Positions 11,301-24,789 of a stretch of DNA of 64,000 bases are shown here, one piece after another; position 1 is the stretch's first letter; the number at the start of each line of letters is the position of its first letter. The stretch is from Rhabditophanes sp. KR3021 (lineage: Eukaryota > Nematoda > Chromadorea > Rhabditida > Alloionematidae). A program made the translations under genes and the position numbers. A model generated the notes under the pieces. That model was not told where the DNA came from. It ran no database searches and worked only from the letters and a program-made list of their open reading frames with translations. The stretch covers positions 4,898,001-4,962,000 of the forward strand of contig CAUJLY010000004.1 of assembly GCA_963281155.1 (NCBI GenBank), in the 5' to 3' direction.

Positions 11301-12232
11301 GACCTTTAAATACTTATTCATAGGTGCTAAATTGTTTTTCCCTGTATAAGTTTAATTTTAGTTATTTAGGACAATAATTCATCAATTTAAAAGGGTTACT
11401 TATTGTTATATATTTAAAAATGTTATTTTGCAATGATTTTTGATCATGAAGTTACGAAAATAAATTTTTATTATAAACAGACCATGTTTGCTTCGATATA
11501 TTCAGGCTCTTAAAATAGGAAACTTCCCTTTGTTTATTCTTATTTTCGGTTGATACCTTTAGACTTAATTTTATGATAAAAGGATTTTGAGTCAATTGTC
11601 TTTGAATAAAACAAAGGTCATTTATTTTTTGAATACAAAAAAGGTCACTTACTTTTTTGAATTTATCTGAGGTAACATAATACTCTTTGTGCTATTAGTG
11701 ATAAAGATGTATTTTGACTTTGGAAAATAATAGTTTGTTATAAGGCACCGTTGTCACGTAACTAATCAAAGTATTACTCCAAGGACAGTATTTGTTATTG
11801 CATGTGTCAATTTTTGTGTCTCTTCCATGCTGAAATATCATGTGTTGCTTTATTAAACTTTATATAACAGCTTAATCAGTGGAAAATAGCGACATATATT
11901 TATTTGTATCAACCTTTTTAACACAAATTAACTGTAGTTATTAAGTTTATGCAACTGACACTACTCTTTAATTTGAAGACATAAAAAGTGCGGTGTATTG
12001 ACTGTATCATATAATTATGCACTTTATGTTGATTATATACTTGATTAATAATGATTTTTGAAATCAAAACATTATTGGAGAGATAGGATGCATTGGTTAC
12101 TCTATATTAATTGTATTTATTCCCATTTCTTGCAGTTTTTATCTCAATTAGTTTATTTTGCTTCTAATAAATAAAGTATACAAATTATTATTTTAGTTAA
12201 CAGCGAACAATATACACTTTGAATCAACAATT
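11301..12232. other. Intergenic, no gene seen
   Basis: AT-rich sequence between two plus-strand genes. It should contain the 3' end of MRPS35 and the promoter of the membrane protein gene at 12,233. Nothing else was recognised. Confidence 0.5.
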
Positions 12233-13336
12233 ATGAAATATACATTATCAACAAGATTAATTATATTGCTTTTATTGTTTTTGGTAAACACATCGGGTGA
12301 AAATATTGAGGAACGAAAAGCAGAGAAGAGCTTAGATTTAGCTAAAACTAACCAACCCAATTCACATACATCTTTTCAAATTAATTTAAAAAATATTACA
12401 GAAGACGAAATGAAAACAATTTTTTCTACATTATTAATCAAAAGATTAAACGAACAAAAAATCAACCAACAAGATGAATCAAAAAAAGAAGAACATATCA
12501 AAAAAATGCTCGCCGAGGATGGTCCAGTAATTGAAATCAAAAATGAAACAAAAGACGGCGAGGAAAAGGACCAAATAAATTATAAAACAAATCAACGCAA
12601 GTTAAATGAAACAAATAAATTTTTACCAGGTAAATTGATGATTAATACTGTTTTTAGAACTAAATTGGCACTATATTTAACATTTACAACTTAATAATTG
12701 ATATTTATGATGTCTACTTGCATACTGAATACATATATGACATTATGATTATTATGCATTATTTTATATCATTTTATATTTCAGAATGGGACTCTCGCAT
12801 TTCAAGAATCGTATGCCAATTTTTTATTTTTGGAACATTATTTGGAGTTGTTTGCTCGATTAGTGCATGCACGTGTTTACTTCAACCAAACCATGGTGGT
12901 GAAAACAATTTTTCTAGAAATGGTAATTCAATTAACTTAAATTATATTTATTAATCTCTTTTTAGAACCACGTCTATCAATAGCACCTCCGGTAGAAGAG
13001 AATACCAAACCAATTAGAATTCAGTTCCTAGAAGATGGTTATTGCTATGCCACAGAAATGGCAAATAATGAAATCCCTCCACTACCTGACTACAAATCGG
13101 CCTTGAAAATGCCGTGTGATGTTTTCTCAATCCTAAATAGACAAATTTCAACAATTGTTGGGCAACCACAAACTTCTGAAGAAAGTGGTTGGTTAGTACC
13201 ATCTTATTCAAATCACCATTTCCATGAGAAAGTTGATGATGCTAAATTATTAACAAACGTTGACAGCACTTTAAATGATCATGTGACTGATATTTCCAAC
13301 GAATTGGTTAATTGTGAAAATAATTCACAAAAATAA
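12233..13336 (+). CDS. Putative single-pass membrane protein, unknown function
   Basis: Exons 12233..12629, 12785..12922, 12966..13336 (906 nt, 301 residues, in frame). Residues 1-22 form a signal peptide (STRLIILLLLFLVNTSG). The ectodomain to ~residue 132 is Lys/Glu-rich with several N-x-S/T sites (for example NIT, NET). Residues ~141-165, encoded mostly by exon 2, are a hydrophobic, Cys-containing membrane span (FFIFGTLFGVVCSISACTCLL). The cytoplasmic tail includes IPPLPDYKSAL, resembling the PPxY-type/PxxPxY motifs that recruit WW-domain ligases in other small membrane proteins; that role is inference. If intron 1 is retained, the frame ends at 12,694 without a membrane span, which would give a secreted form. 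No family recognised. Confidence 0.65.
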
Positions 13337-13603
13337 TTAATTATTTTGTAGCTTGACAATAGTTTTTATACTAAACTAAAGAAGTAATAATTTTTATTTA
13401 ACATACTGTAAATTAATAGAATATGTACTTGCATGACGAAATTTAAAACAAATAAAAAGGCCATTTTTGTACAAATATTTATTTTTATATGGATTTCGCT
13501 AATTAGAAAGAATAAGACAATTATATTTGAAGACATCACATTGAGGGGATACATTTGCTAATTTTAGAGCAATAAATGAGCGTAAGCAATTCACGGAATT
13601 GCT

Positions 13604-14359
13604 CTACATGCTTTTATTACCACAATTATGATTGTCTATTTGCTTAGGACAATTATTAGCTCTAGCTTGTTGTTCTTCTTTAAAGCCTACTTGCATTAAT
13701 TGTATTATTCTGGCAATAAATCGTGTCCACGAAACCTGAATTTGGCTTTGTTTCCGTTCATTTGGAAAAGCTTGCAAAATTGTTTCTCCGATGACGTCCA
13801 AAATGCAATTCTAAATTAATTAGTTTATATAAAAACGAAACATGTGATTTAATTTGTTGGAAATGCTGGATAATTAAATTAAAAATTATGTAGTGCTTAA
13901 ACATACGTGGAACACAGTCCAATGAGTCACATGAAATCCCTTTAATAAAAAATCGCAATGACGTTTCCCTAAGGCAATACACATTGTTTCATATTTGATT
14001 GTGTCCAATTTTTCAACTTCAATAAGTTTTCTAAAAAAATGCTCTATGACTGCGGCATACTTCGTAAATTCCTTTTCTAGATGTATTGTATTTGGATCTA
14101 TTAAATTAAATGTTTTCTAAAACAATTAAATTCAACTCAAGAATAAATAATAGATACTTACACGAATAGAAGAGCTATTTCTAGCTGAATTTATCCAAGA
14201 CTTAGTAAATAAATCTGGATTTGCTTTAAGCAAAAAATGCCAAGTATTGAAAATAACTTCCTTATCACTTTTGGAGATAGACTCTGCGTCATTTATATTG
14301 GTGTTTCTTTGTTTGGTAAAGCAAGATAAAAAGTTTGTAATTTTGGTGCAAATGCTCAT
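13604..14359 (-). CDS. Globin (globin 1), nematode-like
   Basis: Haem-binding globin-fold protein. Exons 14162..14359, 13907..14116, 13604..13810 (204 residues, introns 45 and 96 bp). Features: a Trp in helix A (NTWHFLLKANPDLF), Phe at CD1 (KTF, residue ~69), proximal His in LGKRH (residue ~119), then a G/H-helix pair with SWTRFIARIIQLMQVGF. By alignment to globin 2 downstream, the distal E7 position falls on Tyr (residue ~86) rather than His, with one alignment gap, so this is uncertain. The N-terminus (MSICTKITNFLSCF) has cysteines that could be acylated. The LG[KR]RH motif is typical of nematode globins. Confidence 0.8.
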
Positions 14360-15683
14360 TTTATCTAAAAAATAAATTATGAAATCAGCCTACGTATTAT
14401 AAAACATTATTTATAAACATTTGAGAAATACAATTTAAAAGTAAGTATTTAATTGTATTAACCAAAATAGAAACTGTTTTATATAATAAAAACAATAAAA
14501 AGGAAGTCCTTTTTTGAGAAACAAACTTTAATGTTGTTGTTACAGAATCAAGACGGAAGTTAAAAAATACCAAATTCAAATAATTATTTTAAGAAATATA
14601 TTCACTTTAATTTGTCAAAAAGCAATGGACCAAATTAAATTGTCAAATTGTCACATTTTTGTTAGCCTAATTTTCTTTACAATTCATGCTAAATAGAATA
14701 AAGAGACTTAAATTTTAATTTTCGCCAATTATAAGCAATTTTATGAAGAGTAATGTGAGTGTATTAGTATTTATGACAAAATTATCATTCAACTAACTAA
14801 GATAAATAAATATACACATAAGCTTTACGATACATCCCCATTTAAATAAATGCAAGTCTAAGTGAAAAATTGGATTGCAGAGTAACTCACTAATTTAAAA
14901 ATATCATGAATTAAATTTCAAGCTAGGCGTTACTACCAAATATATTAAATATCCAAAAATCATTCTAAATTAAAGTTTGCAATAACTATTTGAAAGAATT
15001 GACGTTGGTGTGTACGATACTAATTTACGAACAAAACAATGCAACAAGCGTAATTTAACCTTATGGGAATATTTATGATAAATAAAAGATCTTGCACCCG
15101 ATGATAATGCCAAAAAGGGTTTTGAAGAGACAAAAATAAATATAGTGCATTATTGTCAATACACACATAATATTTTTTGAACTTATAACCCAACGCTTTT
15201 TTTAATCAAATTTTATTTGAAATTACTCATCGTTAAAAACAAATTTAAAACGTAACAGACAAAAATAGTATTGTAGGAAGGTTCAAATATTTGAAATAAA
15301 TCCATCTCCATTTTTACTACTTAAACTTTATTTGATTACATTTCGACTTTAATAACAGTAACCATTTTATTGACAAGTTTCTTAAAACATAATGTCATTT
15401 ACAAGGGCTTTTGCCAAATTCCTTGAAATGTAAGTGATAGGTTGTCAAGATTTAAAAAACATTTAATGGTTAATTAAAAATAATATTTACATATCAAAAA
15501 TACAATTTATTACATAATTTTTTAATTAAACAAGACATCTTAGGAAGGAAACAGTTTGATTAAAATAAATATGCAAGTATGAGCAAAGCAGTAATACAAA
15601 GAGATCATTTAAAACATTATAATGATATGTACCGTGCTGTCGTTTATAATAGGAAATAATTATTGTGATCCTTTTAAATTGTA
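14360..15683. other. Intergenic, no gene seen
   Basis: AT-rich sequence between the globin 1 start and the 3' end of the forkhead gene. No supported coding exon, RNA gene or repeat array. Confidence 0.5.
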
Positions 15684-17618
15684 TTAATATTCATCGTATA
15701 AATAGTCACCAATATTTTTGAGAGAATCTCCACGGCTATATTCACCAAAAATATTAGTATCTGTATTGAACAAGATATTTTCTTCTTCACTCGGGAAACT
15801 CATTTCATAATCATTGTTAAAATTAAGATTCATGTCCATGTTTGATTCATCGGAGATTGGTGATCTGGAAGTTTCATTGCTTAAATCGCTTAAAGTATGT
15901 GAAAAATGTTCATAAATTGGATAGTCATTTCCAATAAACAAATCATTTTTGTGTTCATAAATGTCTCCTTCATTTTTAAAATCTTCCAAATCAACATTTT
16001 GCTGGTAAGAGTGATCATCAATCGGACAACTGTACTCCAATTTAATTTCCTCTTTGATTGATTTTGTGTTCTTTGGAGCTTTTACCTTTGGAATCTTTTT
16101 CTTAGTTGGGTTCTTAGGTTCACACAGACTCTTCGTTCCTATTCTAGATATTAAAATCTTCATTCTTAGTCTGCATTCAAAATAGTTTTGTATCTTAACA
16201 GGTTCATAAATATGTTCGAGTATACGGGATATACGATCATCTTCGGGAGGAAAGACTTTGCATTCTCCAATGATCAGTTTTTCAAACAATTCTGAAATAC
16301 AATTGATTGTTAATAAATTCCTACACAACATTTGTTTACCTGGAAAACGCATTGAGTTTTTGTATTCTGCGACAACAGCTGGTTCATTTAGCCCATGCTT
16401 AGTAAAATCGAAGGCACATTTTAATCTGTAATTACAGACACCCTTTTCAGTAGCATCTAATTTAGCAATTTTGTCAAAATAATTCTTTTTAGATATGATG
16501 GTGTGACGAATGCTGCTTCTCCATGATATCTCAGCTTCAAATTCCATATGGGGGAACATGAAAATGATGCTTTTGTAGATGTCAGCCACCGAAATGGCAT
16601 AAGTATCGATGTTGCTCAGAACAAGCCCAATATAAAGAGAATACGGCATACTCGTTTTTTTCATATATTTGAAATGAGCCAAACTAAAAAGAAATCGTAT
16701 TAAATTCGATATTATGTGTAATAAAGTTGCATCATATTAAATTGATATTATAAAGCTATATCAATTTAGTTAATATTTTTAAACTTACTCTTTAAGGAAT
16801 ACTTGGTCCGTTTCCTCTTTGAACAAATCGCATGCTGCTTCTACACAATCTCTATACATTCGGCTTTTATCCGGTGAATCAGTGGTTTTGGGAAGAACAT
16901 CTGACTTATTTGTGCTTTTAATATGGCTTAATAATTGAACGGGCAACAATTGTCTGACCTCTTCCTCGCTATTATTTACATGAACACTCAAAGGTTCATC
17001 GTAGGCAGAATGATAATGAAACTCATTCGAAGATACTTGGTAATTCTCATTCAGATGATGACAACCAGCGTCATTTGTTTCCTTATAATCTTCGGGATCT
17101 TTAGAATATGTATATCTAACCCTTTTGGGTTCAGGGCTTTCCTCCTCTCTGATAGTGGGAACCGCTAATTCAAAAAAGTTTTGGGGCATTAAGCATTTTT
17201 TCGAATTTTTTTGCTGACTTCTCTTCATTTGTTTTGCAATGTGTGGCTCTCTAGTTGGTAAGTTATTAATCTCTTCAACTGGCTCCTGCAAATAGACTTG
17301 TACTGGATGTGATAGCGTGATGTCTTGTTCTTCAGAGAAGTCGTGGTCTGCGGGCATCGAAAAGCGTTTAGTTATACGTTTTGGCGGCATTGTGACTAGA
17401 AAATTAGATCCCATACTATTCGTTGATACATTGCGTAGGTCTTGAATATCATTATTTTTGTCTCCTATCTTTTGATTAATATAATTGCTTGAGACATCAT
17501 AATAGCCCTAAAAGTGATGTTGAAATAAAAAAATGATGAAATATAAAGTTACTTGGACGATTTGTTGATTATCCACACTTGCACCAATATTGTGCGATCC
17601 ATTACCAGGGTTACTCAT
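15684..17618 (-). CDS. Divergent forkhead-domain protein
   Basis: Probable DNA-binding transcription factor. Exons 17553..17618, 16789..17507, 16340..16683, 15684..16291 (1,737 nt, 578 residues). The forkhead domain (residues ~268-345) has the KTSMPYSLYIGLVL helix 1, ADIYKSIIFMFPH helix 2 and the ISWRSSIRHTII recognition helix. The canonical recognition helix reads NSIRHNLS; here both Asn are replaced (S and T) while Ile-Arg-His is kept. The N-terminal 260 residues are polar and include basic stretches (PPKRITKR); the C-terminal part has a Lys-rich run (KKKIPKVKAPKN) and an acidic, Asn-rich end. The 48-bp intron 16292..16339 is a multiple of three without a stop, so its retention would add 16 residues. 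Confidence 0.8.
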
Positions 17619-18207
17619 AATATTAATAAACACTGAAAATGCTTAGTATGAGCTTGATGTGGAAAATAGATTAATAGGAATAAAAATAAGACTATAACTA
17701 AAAACCAAAGTTGGTATTAATGATTTGCTTGATCTTGGCAGATATCAAATAGAGCGGGGTGTTGAAAAATGTCACAATATCTTGGCGCGAATTGCAGATT
17801 GCGGGAAACATTTGGTCAGTAACAAGTATGTGCGCGCATTACGATGAGTAGAGAGACAAATAGGGATACAGAGAAAGGCCCTTCCTAGTAACCGCTTATG
17901 CACACCAGTAACTAATAAGACAACGATGTATCATGAAATCTGAAAGAACGATTACGAAGGTAGCAATTAACTTTAAATATAAATAACCAATAAATAAACA
18001 CAAGCAATATAGATATATTAATGCGCCTTTAGTGTGTCTTAGTGGTGTGGTAAATGTGATGTTGTTCAATAAAGAAAAAAATATATTTTATTAAAAATAT
18101 CTCATAACTTTAGTCCATACTTTATAATAAATGTACGCAAATATAAATAAACATATAAATACGGAGCGAATTATACAATTTAAAATATGGATTGCAAAAT
18201 AGAGTCT
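17619..18207. other. Intergenic, no gene seen
   Basis: Holds the promoter of the forkhead gene and the 3' flank of globin 2. The segment 17,740-17,900 is less AT-rich than its surroundings but encodes nothing recognisable. Confidence 0.5.
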
Positions 18208-19669
18208 TTAATAATCTTGATGATTATACGTTTCCTTATTATTTTTCCGACATAGTGTTTGATTCTCATATGATGACATTGAATTCGTTCTTGGGTACAT
18301 GGTGTCCTCCTCAATGGTGTTATAATATAAGACAGGTGCAGATAAAATTGGTCTCGTAAGAAGATTAGGTTTATGCTTTTGATTACAGTTAATTCTTGGT
18401 ATTATTAAGTTTTCCTCATACACATCGCCTAAATCTTGCTTTCCAAATGAGCAATTGTATGTAGCCGGAGTTGTCTCATGCGCGTACCCAATGTTAGATA
18501 TTTGACATCTAGAATTTTTGAAATGATGTTGGTAATAAGGTTCAGATGGACATGATGTTTGATCTTTTGCCAAGGCGTCGTCTATATGGAAATAGTTGTT
18601 AAAAGATTTGTGGACCGTATCTTCGCATTTTTCAGTTATCGAGTTCATCCCGTCTGTTGAAGAAGTGTGATCTTTTTTCAACAAGCTTTTATTTTCATCT
18701 AAGTAACCTTCTCGCATTTGTTCTATTATAAATGTAATCAGAGTTCTCCACCCTTTTAAAACATCTCTATGTTTGAATCCACATTCATATTCAATCACTG
18801 CCTGAATATAAAAAAGTGTTTTGTAAAACTGGGGATAATAAAAATAACTTTTAAATTTAAAAATATATTAACAATGAAACCCCTGCGAATAATATTTTGC
18901 CACAGATTATATAAAATATGAGCTAATGAATTACCTCAGTAAGTGCCTCCGAGAAAATGTCCCAGTAGTGAGGTTTAAAGCCGAGTTTTTTGTACTTAAC
19001 ATGTCGTCTTCCGAGTTGATAAAAATATTCAACAATAGTGTCCATGTTATCCATGTTTTGTATGCAAAAGTCTAGAGATCTCGTGAACGTCATTGCCTAA
19101 AATGTTGCAAATAGATTTGTATGTATTAAAAGAAACTTGATTATCTACATACGTGGGATTGAAAGAACTTCTTGTATTTGAGATCTGGAATAGGCACATT
19201 GTACAAATCAAACATATGCCCTACGGTTGGATCTAGAATGTATATTTTTGTGAAGATTACAGCGCCGATATTATCCAACCCGGAGCGCTGGCATTTGTTC
19301 CAACTCCTATGGCAAGCTTTGATAAGATAACATGATTTTATTTACTTACCCTCGTAACAGGATTTTTTGTCTTTTTGTCAACAATTCTTTCTTTGAGCTT
19401 TGTTTGGATATGTCATTTTGTTCAACAGTTGGATGGTGCATACATCTACCGGTCTTAACAGATGATTGCAAACTTCCCGAGCCATTGGAAGAACATCCAC
19501 TATCTTCAATTGAATCTATTTCATTTACTAAGTTACTTGTAGATTTCCGTGTAATATGTTTGTGATTTGATCCAGTAACATGATGGCGTGCCTTACCCTC
19601 TGCAGACTGTGTTCTTTTCTTCAATGGAATGGCACGTTCCGTTTCACTTTTAGATTCAGATTGGCCCAT
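18208..19669 (-). CDS. Globin (globin 2) with N-myristoylation-type start and long C-terminal tail
   Basis: Exons 19350..19669, 19153..19306, 18935..19096, 18208..18801 (1,230 nt, 409 residues). The globin fold occupies roughly residues 85-240: SW in helix A, Phe at CD1 (HMFDLY, ~139), distal His E7 (FFQSH, ~158), proximal His F8 (LGRRHVKY, ~190), then FKPHYWDIF and GWRTLITFIIEQM. All key haem-pocket residues are present. MGQSESKS at the N-terminus fits an N-myristoylation site, as in several C. elegans globins, suggesting membrane association. About 170 C-terminal residues are Asn/Ser/Thr-rich and probably disordered. Lies 4 kb from globin 1 on the same strand; the two share the motif pattern but little else, so they are not a recent duplication. 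Confidence 0.87.
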
Positions 19670-22181
19670 CTTTAATACAAACTAGAATAATTGAATTAAT
19701 GTTTCTTACTATCTCAACTGAAATTAATGCAAGAAGAAGGACATAAAATGTTACTTTCAATGCAAATATCTCTTAATTTAAATAAATTTTCGCAAGTTTT
19801 AATTAAAAAGGAAAATAAGTAAAAATAAGATAAGAATGAAAATAAAAATAAGAATAAATTTATTAGGATGTGTGTTGAAATTAAGAATATGAAGTACATT
19901 GAAGTGTGAAACACCGCAATCTTTTTGGAAAATGTAACAGATTTTTTATCAAACTTTCTATTTGTGAGTGATGATGTATCTTAAACGAATATCTTAGAAC
20001 ATTGTTTAGTGTAGATAATACCAGTTGGTGATAAGAATACATAACTAAGTTATATTTTAGCAATAGAACCATAAAATTGGATTGGCTCAACTAAATTCGT
20101 AATTTAAATAGATTCATTTATCATTTATTCATTTATATTTGTTTTTATTTAAGTTAGGATATGATTCATTAAAAATGAGTTTTTCAAATAGAATACATTA
20201 ATAACTCTGAAAATGTGTTTTTAGTCAAAGGAGTTATTTTTATCTTGTTAAATTCAATTTTTAGATACATTATTAATGTTGTTTAAGCAAATTATTTATT
20301 TCTAATTGTAAAAATACATCAAAGGACATATGAGAAATTGGGAATTGATAATATCATCAACTGTTTATCAAATCTACAGAAGTATGTGAAAATGCCATAA
20401 GCAGTTATGGGTTGAGAAAATGATATGATCTTGACGTAAGCACGTTATTTATTCAAAGTTTTTCACAATATGAACAATGTACTTAGTGAGAATAAAATAA
20501 GATAGAATGTATAAATAAACAAATTTAGAAGTGTGTATAAATTTGTTTATGATCCAGAAATGTTACATGTACTTTGCACTTTACTTATTATAAGTAAATG
20601 ACATTTGTTCATACTTTTAAATATAAAGTCAAGTGATTAATATTATTAGACCAACTTAATATTTGGTTAATATTTATTAAGCTGACTTTATATTTGATTA
20701 ACAACCATATAATTAAAGATATACCAATTATGACATCACAAATGCCAAAATAGTCATGCATCAATCTTATATTATAAGTGAAATAAAAAAGATATTATAT
20801 TCATATCTTATAAGTGTAGAATAAATGGCATTGCAACTATTTATATCATTCACTTATATTTTCTGAACGATGCTTAACCTAATATGAATAAAAAATAAAT
20901 AAGAGTAAAAATATTTCGCTGTTTAGAAAAAGTTGATGAAACATCGGGAGTAAATAATACTTACGATAGGGAAAATTATTTTGAATATATAATAACAACT
21001 CTATTTTTAGCAATAAACTACCGTTTTGCCATGCAAAAGAATTTATTTCTTTTTTGTAATTCTTTTCTATTCAATCTATCTATTCAAAAAATGGGTCTAG
21101 CGGAAAAATGACTTCATTCCCTTATATATAAATTATAATATTTTTTGCAAGAGACAATGTGATTTTGGCATTAAATCATCCAGCAACAATTTTTTGGTTA
21201 ACAACTAAAAATGATTTGAAGCATTAGCGTTTATTAAAGTATAAATGAAATTAATAATTTATTTCAAATGCAAATAAACCCTAAAGAGCTAACTAATCAA
21301 ATACGTCCTAAAATGTACGAAATGCACTGGTTTTATTTTTTTGGCAAATATCATATTTTAGAATTGTTTAAAAAAGCTTTTTTAATTAAAAAGCCAAAGA
21401 GTGTGTTCCGGAATGTTTAAATATTTATTATCAAGATGCACTTAATGCCGTCGATGTGAGTAAAATTAAACCATCAAATAGTATATATTACATTTGAAGG
21501 TATAAAAGACCAAAATTATTATTCTAAGCAACTCACACACACGAAGTATGTCTATTCACGTGGGAAATTAAAGTAAGTTCAAAGAAGAAGAGGAATGATT
21601 TGTGAATAACAACACAATATTCAGAAAAATGTATGTATTGAAAAAGATAAGAAACCACAAAAGACTCATTAACTAGCATTATTGCATATTAAATTTTAGA
21701 CGAATAAGATTAATCTTCAGTAGCAGAAAAAACACGAGTAATTTTGTTCGTTGTATTTATATAAAAACAATGTTTATTTCGAAGAAGTTGAAAACATTTG
21801 TACTGAATAATAATTTAAGTGAATTGGCATAAATCAAAATATCACTCAAGATAGTGTATCAAATAATTTAACAAAATATTAGGAATGCAATTTTGCAAAA
21901 AAGAATTATATTTATTATAAATAAAAATTATTAAAAATTATAATCTTAGAACATTTCTTAGAAAAGATAATTATTAAAATAGACTGTGTAAAATATAGCT
22001 AATCTATTAGTTTAAAATAAGCACGTATCCTATTTGTGTGCAAATTTTTTTTATTAAATAACAAATTTAGTTATAAACATAATTAATATGATGAGTAAGC
22101 GTATGATAATATACTTAAACTAAAATATTAAGTTCCATCTATAACAGACCACAAGGTGTAGTATGACAATTGTTAATTCAA
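19670..22181. other. Intergenic, no gene seen
   Basis: About 2.5 kb of AT-rich sequence upstream of globin 2 and downstream of mtIF2. Only short frames with stop-rich context; no repeat array or RNA gene recognised. Confidence 0.5.
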
Positions 22182-24390
22182 TTAGAATCCTGGAGGCATC
22201 CATTCTATAGTTTGAGGAGTTTCAAGTTGTTCAAAAACTTCTATTAAGTCATCTTCCTTAAAACGAATTTTCTTGTCAGTTAAAGCAATTCCAACTTCTT
22301 GATTCGTCTTAACCTGATTAACAAATGCATTTCCACTTTTTAATGATTCAACTACTCCTTCATAATAAGGTGTATTTTGCCTGGAAAGACGGAATATTCT
22401 ATTTCTAAATGGAATCAGATATTATAAAATGATTAAATAAGGTAAACCATACTTGTCAAAAGTGCCCCAGTCTACTAATGTACCAGCGATTGGCTGCTTC
22501 TTTTTGTCTCTATCCGAAATCATGAACTCCTTAATAATGTGTCCTTCGCCCACGAGGTTGAGCTCTTTTAAAGGTTCTAATTTGGAGGATAACTCTGCCT
22601 TTAATGCATCAATTAATCTGTAAATTACAAGAAATTGTTCAAGCTTGATGTTGCTTTTAAGTGCAAGTTCTCTAATATTGGCGTTAATTGGAGTGTTAAA
22701 GCAATAAATTAAGGAATTTGTCTCAATAGCTAATTCAATGTGATTGTCAATTGGGGGCCCTACGCCAAAGTCCACCAAATTAAGTTCGCATTGTTTGCTT
22801 TTATATGTGTCTAACACATTCAAAAGAGCTTCTAATGTACCATCAACATCTGCTCTTAGCATTAGATTCAATTTAGGGTCATTGTTATCATTTGAATCCT
22901 TAGAAAATCGTTCATTTCTATGTACCACTCTTCGCAATGTCGAGGAATATCGAATTCCTTTATTTAGAAGCTTTTGTCTATTTTTAAGATACGTTTGTCT
23001 GTCTTCCTCACGCTGCCCTTCAATTGACTTCCAATCCTTTTCAGCTAATTTATCTTGTTCAACTTTTAATCTGTAATTTACGACTTTCTGAGCCTTTTCC
23101 TCTTTATCTACTTCAAGAATTGTGTCTCCCGGTGCCGGCAATGTATCCCCTCTCCAGCCAGTAATTCTAACAGGAGTACTTGGTCCAGCTTCTTTTATTG
23201 TTTTCCCAAATTCATCTGTGATTGTCTTAACTTTAGCCCATGTAGTTCCACAAACAACAATAGAGCCTTTCCTTAAAGTACCCCGTTGAACTATTATAGT
23301 ACAAATTTTGCCTAATCCTTGTACTGCCGATGATTCGATGACAACTCCTTCAGACAATCCTCTAGAAGTGCTTCTCAACTCCAGCATTTCTGATAGAGTA
23401 ATTAAAGCTTCTTGAAGTTTATCGATATTTTTATTGTAAAGAGCTGAAATCTCGACCACCTGGACATCACCACCCATATCTTCAACGACTATTTCATGTT
23501 CCATAAGACTTCTTCGAGTATAATTCTAAAAAATAAGTTTTAATATTTAAAAATGTAACATACCGTGTCTGCATTAGGTTTATCACATTTATTTATGGCA
23601 ACAACGATTGGGACATTAGCGTCTTTTGCATATCTAATAGATTCAACTGTCTGTTCTTTAACTCCATCATCAGCTGCAACAACAAGTACGACAATATCTG
23701 TACATTTGGCACCTCTCTGTCTCATGGCTTTGAAAGCGGAATGCCCAGGAGTGTCTAAGAAAGTAATTTTTCCATTGTTATTCTTCATTTGAACTGAAAA
23801 AGCACCAATATGTTGAGTAATACCTCCGTGTTCACTATCAACAATTCTGGAGGACCTTAAGGCATCTAACAAAGTAGTCTTGCCATGATCGACGTGGCCC
23901 ATAATTGATATTACCGCAGGTCTAGTTTCTCCAGATTGGACAGGCGCTTGTGGAAATACATCTTGTTCCTCTATATCAGAATCTATATTTAAACGTGGAA
24001 TAAACCTTGGTTTGATGTCAAAACAGCTAGCTAAATCTAGGATTACTCTTTTATCTAATAGTGTGCCTTCTAAATACTTCATGTTGTGTTCGTTAATATC
24101 AATCAATCTTTCTGTCACTTCATCGTAGTCTATTTCAGCCATATTCGCAAACTCACTGTAATAATTAATAATAATCGAGACAAATGAACTTACTTAACAG
24201 TTAAAGAATTGTAAAACTCAACCAACTTCTTTGTAGACTTTGTCTTTTTGATAACAATAGGTTCCACATATTTCTCCCTCTTTCGTCTAGAATCCAGGAG
24301 ACAACTAGTATGAAGTGCATTTACATATTTATATTTGCAAAATGATTTCAAACCTCCCGAATAATGCTGGAGAGTTTTCAAAAGCAACAT
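22182..24390 (-). CDS. MTIF2: Translation initiation factor IF-2, mitochondrial
   Basis: GTPase that recruits initiator fMet-tRNA to the mitochondrial small subunit. Exons 24194..24390, 23564..24155, 22453..23525, 22182..22404 (2,085 nt, 694 residues; human 727). The N-terminus ([20 protein letters not shown]) is basic, as for mitochondrial import. G-domain motifs: G1 GHVDHGKT (~152-159), DTPGHSAF (G3), NKCD (G4) and SAL (G5). Then the translation-factor beta barrel ([13 protein letters not shown]...[10 protein letters not shown]), the [14 protein letters not shown] segment of the third domain, and the C-terminal fMet-tRNA-binding barrel ending EWMPPGF. All phases close; gene looks intact. 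Confidence 0.96.
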
Positions 24391-24789
24391 GGTTTAAGAA
24401 CATTTTTAAAAATCGTACGTAGCATACCAATGACTCGCGATTTTCTAAGTAGGACTATTCAAAAGTTATTTTCAACAAGTAAATAAACAGCTAATTAAAT
24501 AAAATAGTTTATTATATCAATTGTTTGGAAACAAAGGTGTTGGGATAGAGCTGAAAGTGAGTCCAGATAAATAACGCAACACTTTTATTTAAACAAGTAA
24601 ATTAAGACTGATTTTGTTACCCCAATCAAAGCATAGTAAATGGAAATAGTAAGGATAATTTAAATATAATTAAATCTCAATAAATAAATTTGCACTAATA
24701 ATCAAATTACCCAAACCATACAACAAAAGAATATTTAATGTTGCATAGCTAAAAAATAAAAAAAATGATGATAGGTGGCGATGCATACA

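Noticed and set aside
19670..22181. Possible RNA genes in the large AT-rich gap
   Set aside because: No tRNA-like arms or B-box-like GGTTCGAATCC sequence noticed; a covariance-model search would be needed to exclude them.
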